This document shows positions 1 through 10,659 of a DNA stretch of 64,000 nt, piece after piece. Source of the DNA: Uloborus plumipes (lineage: Eukaryota > Arthropoda > Arachnida > Araneae > Uloboridae); assembly GCA_038373865.1 (NCBI GenBank), contig JAXGGA010004487.1:23809-87808 (forward strand). The letters run 5' to 3'. A model generated the notes under the pieces. That model was not told where the DNA came from. It was given only the letters and a program-made list of their open reading frames with translations, and ran no database searches. Both the position numbers and the translations under genes were made by a program. Every line of letters begins with the position of its first letter. Position 1 is the stretch's first letter.

Positions 1-61
1 CCTCCATTTCGTCAGGTGTTTTTTTCGTTATGAATCACATTTCGTGGACTTTTGTTTACAG

Positions 62-120
62 TGCTGCAGGATCACCATTTTCAGCTAGATTTGATTAGTT
101 CTTGGATAAATAACTTGAAG
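62..120 (+). CDS. Candidate internal exon, unidentified host gene
   Basis: A pyrimidine-rich acceptor (ttttgtttacag) ends at 61 and a consensus donor (gtaagt) begins at 121. Of the three frames only one is open: two bases of a split codon followed by 19 codons reading LQDHHFQLDL then ISSWINNLK. It ends in phase 0, which matches the phase of the open stretch that begins at 413. I do not recognise the peptide. A 59-base open frame is easily met by chance, so the evidence is the pair of splice sites plus phase agreement. The upstream part of any such gene would lie before the window. Confidence 0.25.
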
Positions 121-412
121 GTAAGTTATTTTCTTCAATAATGGCTGCAGATTAGTTAAATTAATGTTTACCTGTACATAATGTTGGGGTATACATTTAG
201 CCGGGTTTTTTTTCAGTCACGGGGTAAATGTGTATTTTTTCCTGGGGCAAATGTGTACTACAGTAAATATTTATCCCAAGCAAAATTTACATAGAATACA
301 CATTCACCCACTCCTTATTAGACTTTTACAATCTTATTAGGGCTTATATTTTTGTTCCCAAATGTTTGATTGACCTCCTCACAATAAATTAACTGATTCT
401 GTTTGTTTTCAG

Positions 413-520
413 GAAAAAGATGCCTCGAAAACACTTTCGTTTACCCGCACTCTGAAGATATTAGCGAAATCGATGGCAATGCTATTGTCACCAAGATTCC
501 AAAGCCATCTCTGGGAATAA
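413..520 (+). CDS. Candidate terminal exon, same unidentified gene
   Basis: A strong acceptor (tgtttgttttcag) ends at 412. In phase 0 the sequence is open for 35 codons, beginning EKDASKTLSF and ending SPRFQSHLWE, followed by TAA at 518-520. Joined to 62-120 this would give a 54-residue C-terminus. Its composition (basic, helical-looking, few Asn/Ile/Phe runs) is less AT-driven than other frames nearby. Against it: direct and inverted copies of a GGGGCAAATGTGTAC motif lie on both sides (221-258, 923-1157), so this stretch may be the inside of a transposable element. No product is assigned. Confidence 0.25.
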   Translation, partial: EKDASKTLSFTRTLKILAKSMAMLLSPRFQSHLWE

Positions 521-922
521 GAGGAGTTTTGATATTCCCAGTTAAATTTTCCTCCTACAACATGGGTTAGCAGAGTTGCTGGAGGTCTCACTCAAATTTT
601 CTGTTCTCATTTTGGCCAGGACTTGCCACTATAATTCCTTTTTTTTTACCTTCCAAGATACAAATTTTGACATGTTCTTTTCAATTTTTCTATTAAAGAC
701 GTTTTTTACCTTTTACTCCTATGCTTTGTACTTTGTTTTCACCTTTGTAAACTGTGCCAATTGAGAGAGAACAAAAGGTGGGCAACAAAAAAAGTACATG
801 GCTTCCACTGGAATATTCGGAAATAAAAAAATCATATACAGAATTTTTTGTCCTTAACTGTTCTTTTGTAATTGTTCGGCCCAACAGTAAAACAACTGAA
901 TTGTATAGGATTTTCATGCGGC

Positions 923-959
923 GTACACATTTGCCCCAACTTGTGGGGCAAATGTGTAC
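923..959. repeat. Perfect 15-bp hairpin
   Basis: GTACACATTTGCCCC and its exact complement are separated by aacttgt. It is built from the same motif that recurs at 221-258 and 1134. Confidence 0.85.
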
Positions 960-1159
960 TTCGGAGGTGGTTTTAAAAATATAGCAATACAACCATGAAA
1001 AAAATAGTTTTTAAAATTCTTTGGGTGATTTGTAATCTAGAGAAACGCCGCTAAAAGATGATGTAAAAAAAATAAAATTCTGAATAACCCCCTCCCCACC
1101 AGAGACTGAAGAAGTTGAATTTCGTCAAAACAGGTACACAATTACCCCACTTCACCCTA

Positions 1160-3877
1160 CATAAGAAGTGTTTCCAAATCTTCTAAATACGTTCTAAACA
1201 CAGTATATTTACAGAACAATAAAATTCAGACAATTGTTATTTAAACTTTTCCTTTGTATCAAAGCAAAATGAGGGAGCTAAAACAAATGCAGTTTACTAG
1301 AATTCGATTTTGAAAAAACCGAAAAATATTGACTAGTTATGAAAATTCAACACTTCCTCTATTACGTAGTTTTCTGACATAACAAATTTTAGTCTGGCAA
1401 TTCTTTCGAACTTAGTCTTGCACTTGAAAACCAAAACACAAACACTCGATACTGAAAAATCTATATCGCTGTAGAGATTCCATTTTATAGGGAGTAGGAA
1501 GAAAGTCTAACACAAAAGAAGAGTGCTTCAATTCAGTTTCTAAATTCAGACGTGCCGTATTCGATTCAAATATTTTCAACTCTCGGGCATTTTGATAAAG
1601 CGAATTCAAATAAACTTTCCATCTCTCTTTTCTTGTTTCCAAGAAAACCTATGGGCTTGTCATCAAAGGGATTTTCATAAAAGATGTTTATCTTTAAAGT
1701 TCGAAATGTGTTTTCAGGATTTGCTTTAAAAAATTGTATGTATGACTCTTAAAATACTTTTTACTGTAAATAGAAAACTCATTTTTGTTTATGCCGAAAT
1801 CACTTTTTATACTACAATGCGAGACTTAAGTATGCTTAAGAGCTTTTTTTAACGTAAAATGTAGAAAGAATAAATGAAAAAGATTGTAACTATATTCCAA
1901 ATAATTTATATAACATTTTAAGTACTGTTAGTTGTGAAGTACGGGTATACAGTAAATATTGTGACTTAGAGAGATATTGACACTTTATGGGAAAATTATA
2001 AATAGCAAGTTATTTTTTGAACATTGAAATTTAGTTTCCCAAGAAATATTTGTTGTATGCTATAGTGTGACATCGTGAAATTTTGCAACTCGGGTGCAAT
2101 CGATATTAATAAATCTAAATTAAAATGGATATTTAAAAATAAAAAAAGGCCCATATCTTTTCTGGGTAAAGTTAGCCGCTTTGGAGTTTTCGAAACACTC
2201 GGACGGAAACCCCTAAAACGTATTTTTCGCAAGCTTTTCAAAGACCAAAGTCAAGAAGATCCGATCATTATTTCGGGTAGAAAGAGTAATTTTAAGCCAT
2301 TTTTTAGACTTTAAATTGAAATTCGAACAGTCAGGTACTTTCTTGGCGTTCGAAAAAAAACCCACTACCCTTCCCTAGAGCCCAAATACCTTCCTGCCAA
2401 ATTTGGTCCAGATCTGACATAAACTGTGGATTTGTGTAGTGAAAATACACACACATATATATTCTTCGTTTTATTAATATGGACTGAGATTTTTCCCAAT
2501 ATTTCCAATGAAGCTAAAATTGAGACAATAAGACAATTATTTCACTAAATAGAGGCATTCTTGTGTCTAAGATTCAGATTTCGAATAAAAAAAGAACTAA
2601 TCATCGTTTTTTTTTCCGACAAGGTCTAGCAACCTTCCCTGAGCGAACTAGCACATGCCGTAAAAACTGGAATGAAAGCGGCGGCTCAAAGTAAAAATAA
2701 TTTCCCACTCTCCGCACTTTTCCCTGATGGTTGTCATAGTTACGGAGCTATAGACTTTTTCCCCAGTTGACTTATGCAACAATGGTTAAATGCGCACGGT
2801 TAAAACTGCTTTGTGCATAAACTATAACTCTATTGAGAAATAAGCTTTTTCTTAGAAAATGTTGCTTTGTTTGTGTATGACTAGATTTATTAGAAAACGT
2901 GGAGAATTAAATGAGACATAAAGATATAAATAAAAGCTCAAGCCTAATTTGACAAACATAAAATTAATGAAATGCCTCAACAGCACTGCGTAAAAAAAGA
3001 GTGGAGCTGTTTTCTTTCGTACGGTTTCCATAGATACGACGCAAAATTTCTGAACTTGATACGCCTACCTTAAAGTAACCGAGGTTAGGAGTTTCCAAAT
3101 TTACTGCGGACAACAAATATTTGGAATTCGTGCTCTTATATATAAAGATTAAACCCTAATATTATTTATTTGTCTAAGTACAATAATTGCACTAAATTAC
3201 TACAGAGCTTCAATTAATATTTACCAACAAGAAACTTTATTTGCGTATTTAATGATGCTTGAAAACTTTAAAATAAAATGCTCTTATTTGATTTTCAAGT
3301 TTATCCAGAACGCTTTTTCCAAAATGTCTTTTACTCCACGCGAGATTGCACAAGGGACTGTACACTGTTGAATGCAAAAATTGCTTTCTACTTCCCGAAA
3401 ATAAAGACCAATTTAGTGTTTCGATTTTCGAAGATAGTGTTCCAAATGATGTTCGGGAAACCTATGTGTTTCCCTCAATCAGTTCAATTGCTTTTATTTG
3501 AACAGTTTTCAAGTAGTTTCATTTTTAGGGTGACTTAATGCGTGAGTAAACTTGCTGGAGTGAAATTGTGAAACGATTTGCCTGAAATTACTTTAGAAAT
3601 GTATATTAGGGACTCAGTTTCTTTTAATGAAATCTGTTTCATAGAAAAAAATAGGCAACATTTCTCGCAAAGTAAATCATGATTTTTGCTGAAATGAATT
3701 TTGAAGTATGAAAATATTTTTAACAGTAAAATTTTTCATTTCTTACAGTATGAAAAACTCTTTATTGCTAAATTTCCACCCATGTATTCGTTGATAACTG
3801 TAATATTTGCAGAAATTATTTGTAAATTCGTTACTATTGCACATATTGTTTATTAACTTGCTTGAAATACGTATATA
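1160..3877. other. No gene seen; AT-rich, old repeat-like patch
   Basis: No coding motif or RNA gene is visible. At about 2130-2470 there is a less AT-rich patch holding phrases such as aaataccttcctgccaaa and tttggtccagatc. I associate these with dispersed arthropod repeats but cannot confirm this here. The 79-codon frame at 2075-2314 lies in that patch and shows no recognisable domain. Confidence 0.5.
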
Positions 3878-4525
3878 CAGGGTGTCCACTCCAATCGTGG
3901 ACCAATAGCTAATTTCTAAACCGTTAGAGATAAGCATAGAGTTTATTTAGGAAAAAATCTCCAAATTACGAAAGGAATTTTGGGTCTATTCAATGTTTTT
4001 CAAAAAATCAAATTTTGAAAGAGTTACGAAATTTAAATTTTTATACAGCCCCCCAGTCCTATCAATCATATTTAGTAAAACATTCTTGACACTGTAACGT
4101 TTAAAACTAAAAAAAAATCACTCTTCTATCACAAAAATTGACCGAGTTATGACGTTTTGAAAAATTAAGATTTTGAAGGATTTCGCATACGATCCCTTAA
4201 GCGATCTCTCGATGACGTCATGAAATAATGCAAAATCTTGATTTTTCAAAACGTCATAACTCGGTCAATTTTTGTGATAGAAGAGTGATTTTTTTTTAGT
4301 TTTAAACGTTACAGTGTCAAGAATGTTTTACTAAATATGATTGATAGGACTGGGGGGCTGTATAAAAATTTAAATTTCGTAACTCTTTCAAAATTTGATT
4401 TTTTGAAAAACATTGAATAGACCAAAAATTCCTTTCATAATTTGGAGATTTTTTCCTAAATAAACTATATGCGTATCTCTAACGGTTTAGAAATTAGCTA
4501 TTGGTCCACGATTGGAGTGGACACC

Positions 4526-4528
<3 letters not shown>
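3878..4528. mobile_element. Foldback (snap-back) MITE, 651 bp
   Basis: The termini are CAGGGTGTCCACTCCAATCG and its complement, each flanked by TA (3876-3877 and 4529-4530). The left arm (3878 to about 4176) and right arm (about 4232 to 4528) are inverted copies differing at only a handful of positions. The spacer is about 55 bases near 4205. There is no coding capacity. A TA target and CAGGG termini suggest a non-autonomous element moved by a Tc1/mariner-type transposase; that assignment is inference. The high identity of the arms suggests recent insertion or ongoing conversion between arms. Confidence 0.9.

Positions 4529-4563
<35 letters not shown>
4529..4563. repeat. (TA)n microsatellite
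   Basis: About 35 bases of alternating TA directly abut the right end of the foldback MITE, so the target TA of the element lies inside or at the edge of the tract. Confidence 0.95.
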
Positions 4564-4566
<3 letters not shown>

Positions 4567-6105
4567 TAAAATTCGCCAATTAATATTGAAATACAAATAG
4601 GATTAGCATATTTATTAGATACAAAAAAAGCCAATTATGTAGAATTTTGCCTGTCATAAATGATTCAGTTTGCTTTCACTTTGTAATCAGGTTCTTTTAT
4701 CAATAGTGTCCACGTGTGTATAAAATTTCGTTTTATTTAAAACATTCTTTGTCAATCTGCCTTACTTAGGAGTAGGGGTTTTTATTTAAATATACAGTGT
4801 ATGTTTTTTTATTCTTAAATACTTTAATTTAAGAAAAAAAGGAGAACTTTACTGTAGCATAAAATTAATTTTAGTTAATATTTGAGAAGACATTATTTTT
4901 TTTTAATCTGACCTTTCTAATAAAAGTCAACAATAAATTCCATTCTTAGATAGTTTAAGCGTCAGTCGTATCTTATCGTCTTTCATTTAAACATTGAAAC
5001 TATCAATTTATACTTTATTCCGAGAATATCTCATATTTATTAACATAAATATATCTTCCAAGGCGAGAATTTCTTGCCAATAAAAGAGCATTTTTCTTTA
5101 ATATATTTTAATACTTAGGCCTTTGAGCTGTCACAAAACGTGAAACATTTTTTATCTCCCACCTCGCCTTTTCCTTCTTTCTTTTCGTGATATTTTTTCT
5201 TATTTTATTTATAGAATTAATGTTTTACACTCACTTCGTAAATGATACTTTTCTCCTCTATTCAAATACATACCGACAATTTTCTTCGGACCAAGATATT
5301 CTTTATTTTTATCATTTAAATACAATTATGAATAAAAAATGAACTTAAAGGACATTTATGATATTTAATCCTTTAAAAAGGAGGTATTTTTCCAAAATGT
5401 TTTAAAATAAAGTTACTCTATTAAAACGCAGGAATAAATGCTTTTCAACCATCATATATAATTACGAATCTTTTTGAATTTCCGTTTCTGCATAAAAAGT
5501 ACTCTTCATAAAAAATAGATACATACAAAAGAAATTAAGTATTATAGCTCAAAAATTAATAATTGACATAGTTTTAGATATGCACTGTATTACAGAAGTT
5601 TTAGCCGATGACAACTGTTATAGCCAGCAGCCATCTCCAATCATGCGACAGATGTCAGACTGTCATTCTAACTTCGAAGTTAATTAAGTTTATTTGAAAA
5701 CAACTCACATTAATACTGACATTTCTTACAATGAAGTATATAAATCTATGATAATTTGAAACATTTGGTCTCAATAGTGATTGCTTCTGAAAATCATTGT
5801 TTGATGTTTAAGAAATACAGAATGGTTTAATTAGTTTTGCGCATAAAACAACATATAACTAAACTTAAATCGTGTAACTAGCAGCGTATATACAGTAATA
5901 TTTAATTAATATTAAAACTTTAAATTTTTCAAAATAAGAAAAGGATATTATGTGTAAATCAGTTGACCCTGTTTTAATGCTAGCCATTGGGCAAGAAGTA
6001 CATAAAATAAACTCTTGACTAAAAGTTTCTTGATGTTAGTTTAATATGCTATTTATACACTATTGCTGAGAAAGATGAAAATACGAGCGTCTCTAGGAAG
6101 TTGGC

Positions 6106-6185
6106 ACCCTTGGTAACTGCTGGGGATAGAGCACAATACTTTAGAGTGCAGGTTTAGCAATTTCAAACTCTTCATGTGCACAAAA
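6106..6185 (+). pseudogene. Possible tRNA-derived SINE head or tRNA relic
   Basis: The stretch taactgctggggatagagca resembles a pol III A box (tRNA D-arm), followed by GCAC/GTGC that could be an anticodon stem, then atttcaaactc, which resembles a B box about 40 bases downstream. The acceptor stem does not close well. No intact tRNA can be folded, so this is at best a relic. Confidence 0.3.
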
Positions 6186-7646
6186 GGTATTTAAAAGCGT
6201 CGGGTTCCAATTCGGGAACATCTGATTTTAAGTCTTATACCCTTTACACTGAACTACCGGAGTCTAGAATTCTGTAATTTGATTTTATTATTTCCTTCTT
6301 TATTTCTCATAAAATATTTAGCTTATGCTGAGAGAGACAGATAAAGAGAGAGAGAAAGTAAAACTTATCGACGTAAAACGTCTTAAATGTAAACAAATTT
6401 AGATAAAACAGACAATTCTGTGGTTGCTGTAGCGTCGTTAACAATTAACGATATTGAAATTCTAACCACAGATTCCATTATCTCCCGTTTATCACTAAAT
6501 TTAGTAACTTTTCTGAAATTGTCGCCCACCTTTAAAGACTCATACTTAAAAAACAATGGGGGGATTTATGCGTCAAAAAACAGGGTCTTTCAAGCGTTCT
6601 TTTTTTTTTATTTTTTTTAAAGAATTCTTTACTACACCATTCATGTGGTTACTTGGTAAAAAATAATTATCTTTCTGCTAATAAATTCTTTATTTACTCC
6701 TATTTTTCTGAATGTGCAATTTACTTTCTAAAACATTATCTTCTTTACGAAAATAGGCGCCCCAACCAATTCTAAATCCAGACATGTTTCAGGCTTAAAG
6801 TTCAATTTGATATGTTCTAGCCTCTTTTTAGAAGTTTTATTGTATATTTTTACATTTTATTCCAGGAATCATTCTAGAAATCAAACACATTTCACTATTT
6901 CCTTTAACATATCGCTACAAAATATTAGATTGCTTTTAATGGAAAGCGTATTCAACATCGTGAGTAGAATCCAGTACAAGTTCATCCAGTAACTTTGAAA
7001 TCCTATCCGAGCGTAGGCAGATCTCAGAGTTACGATTTTTAAGTAGAAGGATTTTTTTTATCAGAAAAGTATTCAGTTTAGATGTAAAAATAGCATGGAG
7101 AAAAGATGTATTCGGCAGTGTTTGACTAAATAAATAAAGCACTCTCCTATATAAGCTTTCAAATTTACAAAAATATAAAAGAAGGAAAAAATAAGGATTA
7201 CAGATATATGCTATTTTTAAACATTAAAAGACTGAGATTTTAAGTTTTTCCAAAATTTCTACAGGATTTCTTTAAAGCTACCGAAATCAAGAAATTTTTG
7301 AAAGCTATGAAATTTACATTGTAGAAGATTTTCTATCAAGGCTACGCAAAATATAAAGTAAGTTCTTAATACAGGTTTTTCACGCTTTTGATGCTTCGTA
7401 TATAGAGCGTAAAATTTAAATACGCAAGTTTCATGCAAAAATTGAGTCCCGTGTACTTGCATGTGTTGAAATGTTATCACTGTTTTCTTATGTATAAACT
7501 AATATTTATTTCGTCGCGATAAAGGTAAAATTTGGAACTGAAACGGCAAAGACAAAATGGAAGTAACTTCATAAGTTGGTAAATTACAAAGCTATATCTT
7601 GACAACTTTGACTTTACTATGATATGCCAAACCCATTAACACACAC

Positions 7647-7677
7647 GCGAGTTATTGCGATATTAGCAATAACTCGC
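7647..7677. repeat. Perfect 12-bp hairpin
   Basis: GCGAGTTATTGC, a 7-base loop (gatatta), then the exact complement. No T tract, gene or element end is next to it. Confidence 0.85.
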
Positions 7678-8412
7678 AAGGCTCTTACAAAGTTTCCACG
7701 TCCAACTATCAGTGAAATTTTATAAGAGTAGCATTTGCAAAACTAAATGCTTCATTGAGTTAAAGCAAACTAAGTAATGTATTTTAAATGTTCCTCTCCA
7801 AAGGCTGAATCACTTCTATATTGCGATGTTGTTCATTTCCCTGTTTAATTCCTACGTTTGGAACTTCGTATTTTAGACACTAACAAAAACAGAAAGCTTG
7901 AAAATGTTACTATGTGTATTCCCAATTCAAACTAGCTGTCGTGGCCGTCACGAAACTTTCTTCTATATCTATCTTATGAATTCCAGTTACAAAATAAAAT
8001 ACGTACTCGCCCGAATAATTGGAAACAGCACCAATTTCCCAATTATCGTAATAACCCTGCAAAAGCAGAATCAATGAGCGAAATTGGAAATCATTACAAA
8101 AGCCTTGTTTAGATTAATTGCAAACATTTTATTTGTTAGTCAAAAGAAAGTGGCAACAGTTAAAAATTTCAAATCATTGAAAGTTTTCAGCTGTTTTTAT
8201 AATTAAATAGCGTGAAAGCGATTTTTTAATGAATTAAATTTTCGCATTGTTGACTAAGCGCAAAAATCACCCCACCCTCCCCCTGGGGCGATTGGCGCCA
8301 AAATTTATTCGATGCTTGTTTCCATATTGGGTTAGTGTTATTCCAAATTTCATTCAAATCGCAGCAATATTTCCCGAGATACAGTAGGTGCAATGACAAA
8401 ATAAGCACTTTT

Positions 8413-8996
8413 GATTGCTCCACCCCCTTTGAGATATTGACACACAAATTGAATTAGCACCTGTACTCAATAGGGTCTACCTATGGACCAATTTTCGTTT
8501 GATTCCGCCGGTTACTTCCTTAGATATAGCAGTCACCCCCGCGCAGAACACGTGCGATTGCTCCACCCCCCTTCGAGATATTGACAAACAAATTAAATCA
8601 GCACTTGTACTCAGTAGGGTCTACCTATGGACTAATTTTCGTTTGATTCCGCCGGTTACTTCCTGAGATATAGCAATCACCCTCGCGCAGAACACGTGCG
8701 ATTGCTCCACCCCCCTTCAAGATATTGACAAACAAATTAAATCAACACCTGTACTCAGTAGGGTCTACCTATGGACTAATTTTCGTTTGATTCTGCCGGT
8801 TACTTGCTGAGATATAGCAATCACCCTCGCGCAGAACACGTGCGATTGCTCCACCCCCCTTCAAGATATTGACAAACAAATTAAATCAGCACCTGTACTC
8901 AGTAGGGTCTACCTATGGACTAATTTTGGTTGAATTCCGCCGGTTACTTTCTGAGATATAGCAATCACCCCCGCGCAGATCACGTGCGATTGCTCC
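8413..8996. repeat. Tandem repeat, 144-bp unit, about four copies
   Basis: The phrase gattgctcc recurs at 8413, 8556, 8700, 8844 and 8988, giving spacings of 143, 144, 144 and 144. Each unit carries gggtctacctatgga, ttccgccggttact and cgcgcagaacacgtgcga, with few differences between units. Every complete unit therefore holds a CACGTG E-box-like palindrome. A degenerate partial unit precedes the array from about 8260. Confidence 0.92.
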
Positions 8997-9044
8997 TCCC
9001 CTCTTGGAGGAATTCGCTAAAAAAAGTCAGGTGCACCAGTTCAC

Positions 9045-9283
9045 ATGGTGGTACTTATGTGCAAAAACTTTTGTTCGATTTAATGCAGTAGTTTTTGCTC
9101 TAGCGCGGCCACAAAAACTGGTCACACACATACACTCACACACAGACACACAGACAGACATTTTCCAAAAATGGTCGAAATGGACTCGGCGCACCTCAAA
9201 ACGTGCAAATCCGTCAAAATTCGACATTCGAAAATTTTCACGAAACCAATACTTTCTTCTATATATTAGATATAGAAGAAAGT
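9045..9283. repeat. HINE-like element 3' region with CA-rich tract
   Basis: A cacacacagacacacagaca tract near 9124-9155 is followed by a non-repetitive stretch ending in the terminal hairpin. The frames over this segment are driven by the CA tract and are not taken as coding. Confidence 0.5.
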
Positions 9284-10423
9284 AATAAAAAACAGACCGT
9301 GCTGAAGTTATTAGGTAATGTCGGATGAACTACGGGAAAGTAAGAATTTGCCGCATACGTACAATATGTCCGCTCAAAACTCGAAGGGTTTTTACACCTA
9401 ATTTCTTAAATTACCAATAGTTCATCGGCATGCTAAGGCAAAAATGTTGGTGATTTAGGATTTTTAATCAATAGAACTGCGAATTTAAGTAGATATTTTC
9501 ATTCACATATCGAGTTCTGGAAAGTATCACGCCTTATATCCTATGATACTCAAGGTATCACTGTTATAAATTCAGGCAACTTTAATGATAGGTATTACTG
9601 TAAGATGTAGTGTTTATAATACAGAATTTTTTACAGTAAATTGAACCGTAGCCTACGATTGTACCAAGAAGAAATTATTACCGCGCCAATTGATACATTA
9701 CGTAACTTACTTGGAGAAGCACTTGACAACCTATTTCTGCTCACCAGGTATCTCATTTGGTGTAGAGGATAGGAAAAGGCTTTTTGAAAACAGCGTCCTA
9801 GGTTCTGTCATTTCGCGCTATTCATCTCTGGTTTTTTCTATCTTAAAATTTTCCAGTGGAATACGTACGTACGGTAAAACTTGCTGGCAACATGAATTCC
9901 GCAGTAACTTTTACCGTGAAATTTCAGAATTTGTTTTTGTATGTGTACAATCTACCAATAATAAGCCAAGAATGTATACTTAGTCAAGAACAAAAAAAGT
10001 TTTCAAGGAATCTGCCGTAAAAAGTTTTTTTTTTTTTTTCATTACTATTTGAGTCATTTTGCATCATTGTACACAATATCATCCAAATTATGCCTTACTT
10101 TAAACAGTGAAGTAGTAAATAAATCCCAATTTTCTCATAGTCCCGTTAACAGGCATACATCTTTTCAGAAACTCCAGTTGTAGTAGACTCTAAAAAATCA
10201 TCCACTTGAATTAGAGGTTATTGAAAAAAAAAATATAGAAGCTATTTTTCAATTTACAATATATTTACAACGAGCTACAATATTTTAATTTTACTAACAA
10301 TTAACTGTACCCACCCTGATGCGATCGTTATATAAGTTCTTAAAAAAAGTTATTTGAGCTTAAGTACATTTCCATTCCAAAGGTTCCTCTTTTCTTCGTT
10401 CGAATCCCTGAGATGTAGTAAAG
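9284..10423. other. No gene seen
   Basis: AT-rich sequence without recognisable repeats or coding motifs. The 97-codon frame at 9690-9983 has no domain I can name. Confidence 0.45.
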
Positions 10424-10651
10424 CTAGATTAAGTCCAATATATCATTCTTTCTCAAAATGTCAATGCCCGTTCTATCTCTTAGATCGGTAGACTGACCCA
10501 TGCTGGCAAGAATGTGATTAGGGGAAGCCTGTGCAGTGGTATATGTTTCACAGAGGGCAAAGTCCTTATCTCCACAGGAATATTTGAAGGCCATGATGTG
10601 TCCATTGCAGAGTAGTGTGATGGCTGTTTGGTACTGCCTGTTTATATCTGT
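10424..10651 (-). pseudogene. LINE polyprotein tail: end of RNase H region
   Basis: The minus strand is open for 75 codons and ends at a TAG (10424-10426). It reads QTAITLLCNGHI, then KYSCGDKDFALCE, then QASPNHILAS, and ends ILRKNDILDLI. The order 'QT...GH(I/L), two or three Cys, ASPxHIL, hydrophobic tail, stop' matches the C-terminal tail after RNase H in arthropod non-LTR retrotransposons; such tails are very common in spider genomes. An in-frame stop at 10652-10654 cuts it off from anything upstream, and no reverse transcriptase motif is visible nearby, so this is a 5'-truncated or decayed copy. Family (Jockey/I/R1-like) is not resolved. Confidence 0.6.
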
Positions 10652-10659
10652 TTACAGAC

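Larger units (their letters stand above)
182..1157. repeat. Possible TIR element with GGGGCAAATGTGTAC motifs
   Basis: Motif copies GGGGTAAATGTGTA (221) and GGGGCAAATGTGTAC (244) are direct at the left. At the right there is a perfect inverted pair, 923-937 and 945-959, with a 7-base loop, then GTACACAATTACCCC at 1134 running into TTCACCCTA. TA flanks the right end at 1158-1159. The left end is degenerate (near 182). The design (direct motifs left, inverted motifs right, TA flank) is like the element at 31815-33096. Boundaries are uncertain and the superfamily is not assigned. Confidence 0.4.
4564..7954. other. No gene seen; AT-rich
   Basis: No protein domain is recognisable on either strand. 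It contains a possible decayed tRNA-like sequence at 6106-6185 and a hairpin at 7647-7677, listed separately. Purine tracts (gagagagaaag near 6345) are simple sequence. Confidence 0.5.
7955..9283. mobile_element. Helentron/HINE-like element with internal tandem array
   Basis: The left end ACTTTCTTCTATATCTA (7955-7971) is the exact inverse of TAGATATAGAAGAAAGT at 9267-9283. The right end is also a self-contained hairpin: ACTTTCTTCTATAT (9251-9264), 5-base loop, exact complement (9270-9283). Between them lies a 144-bp tandem array (8413-8988). A 5' subterminal inverted repeat matching a 3' terminal stem-loop, with minisatellite-like repeats in the core and no coding region, is the known design of DINE-1/HINE (non-autonomous Helentron) elements. 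The class call is inference from structure; a generic TIR element is the alternative. Confidence 0.5.

Noticed and set aside
2075..2314. 79-codon basic frame (ends KSNFKPFFRL)
   Set aside because: Lies in a repeat-like patch; no homologous domain is recognised and the opposite strand is equally open.
8413..8996. CRISPR-like array
   Set aside because: The whole 144-bp unit repeats without unique spacers; it is a tandem repeat in a eukaryotic sequence.
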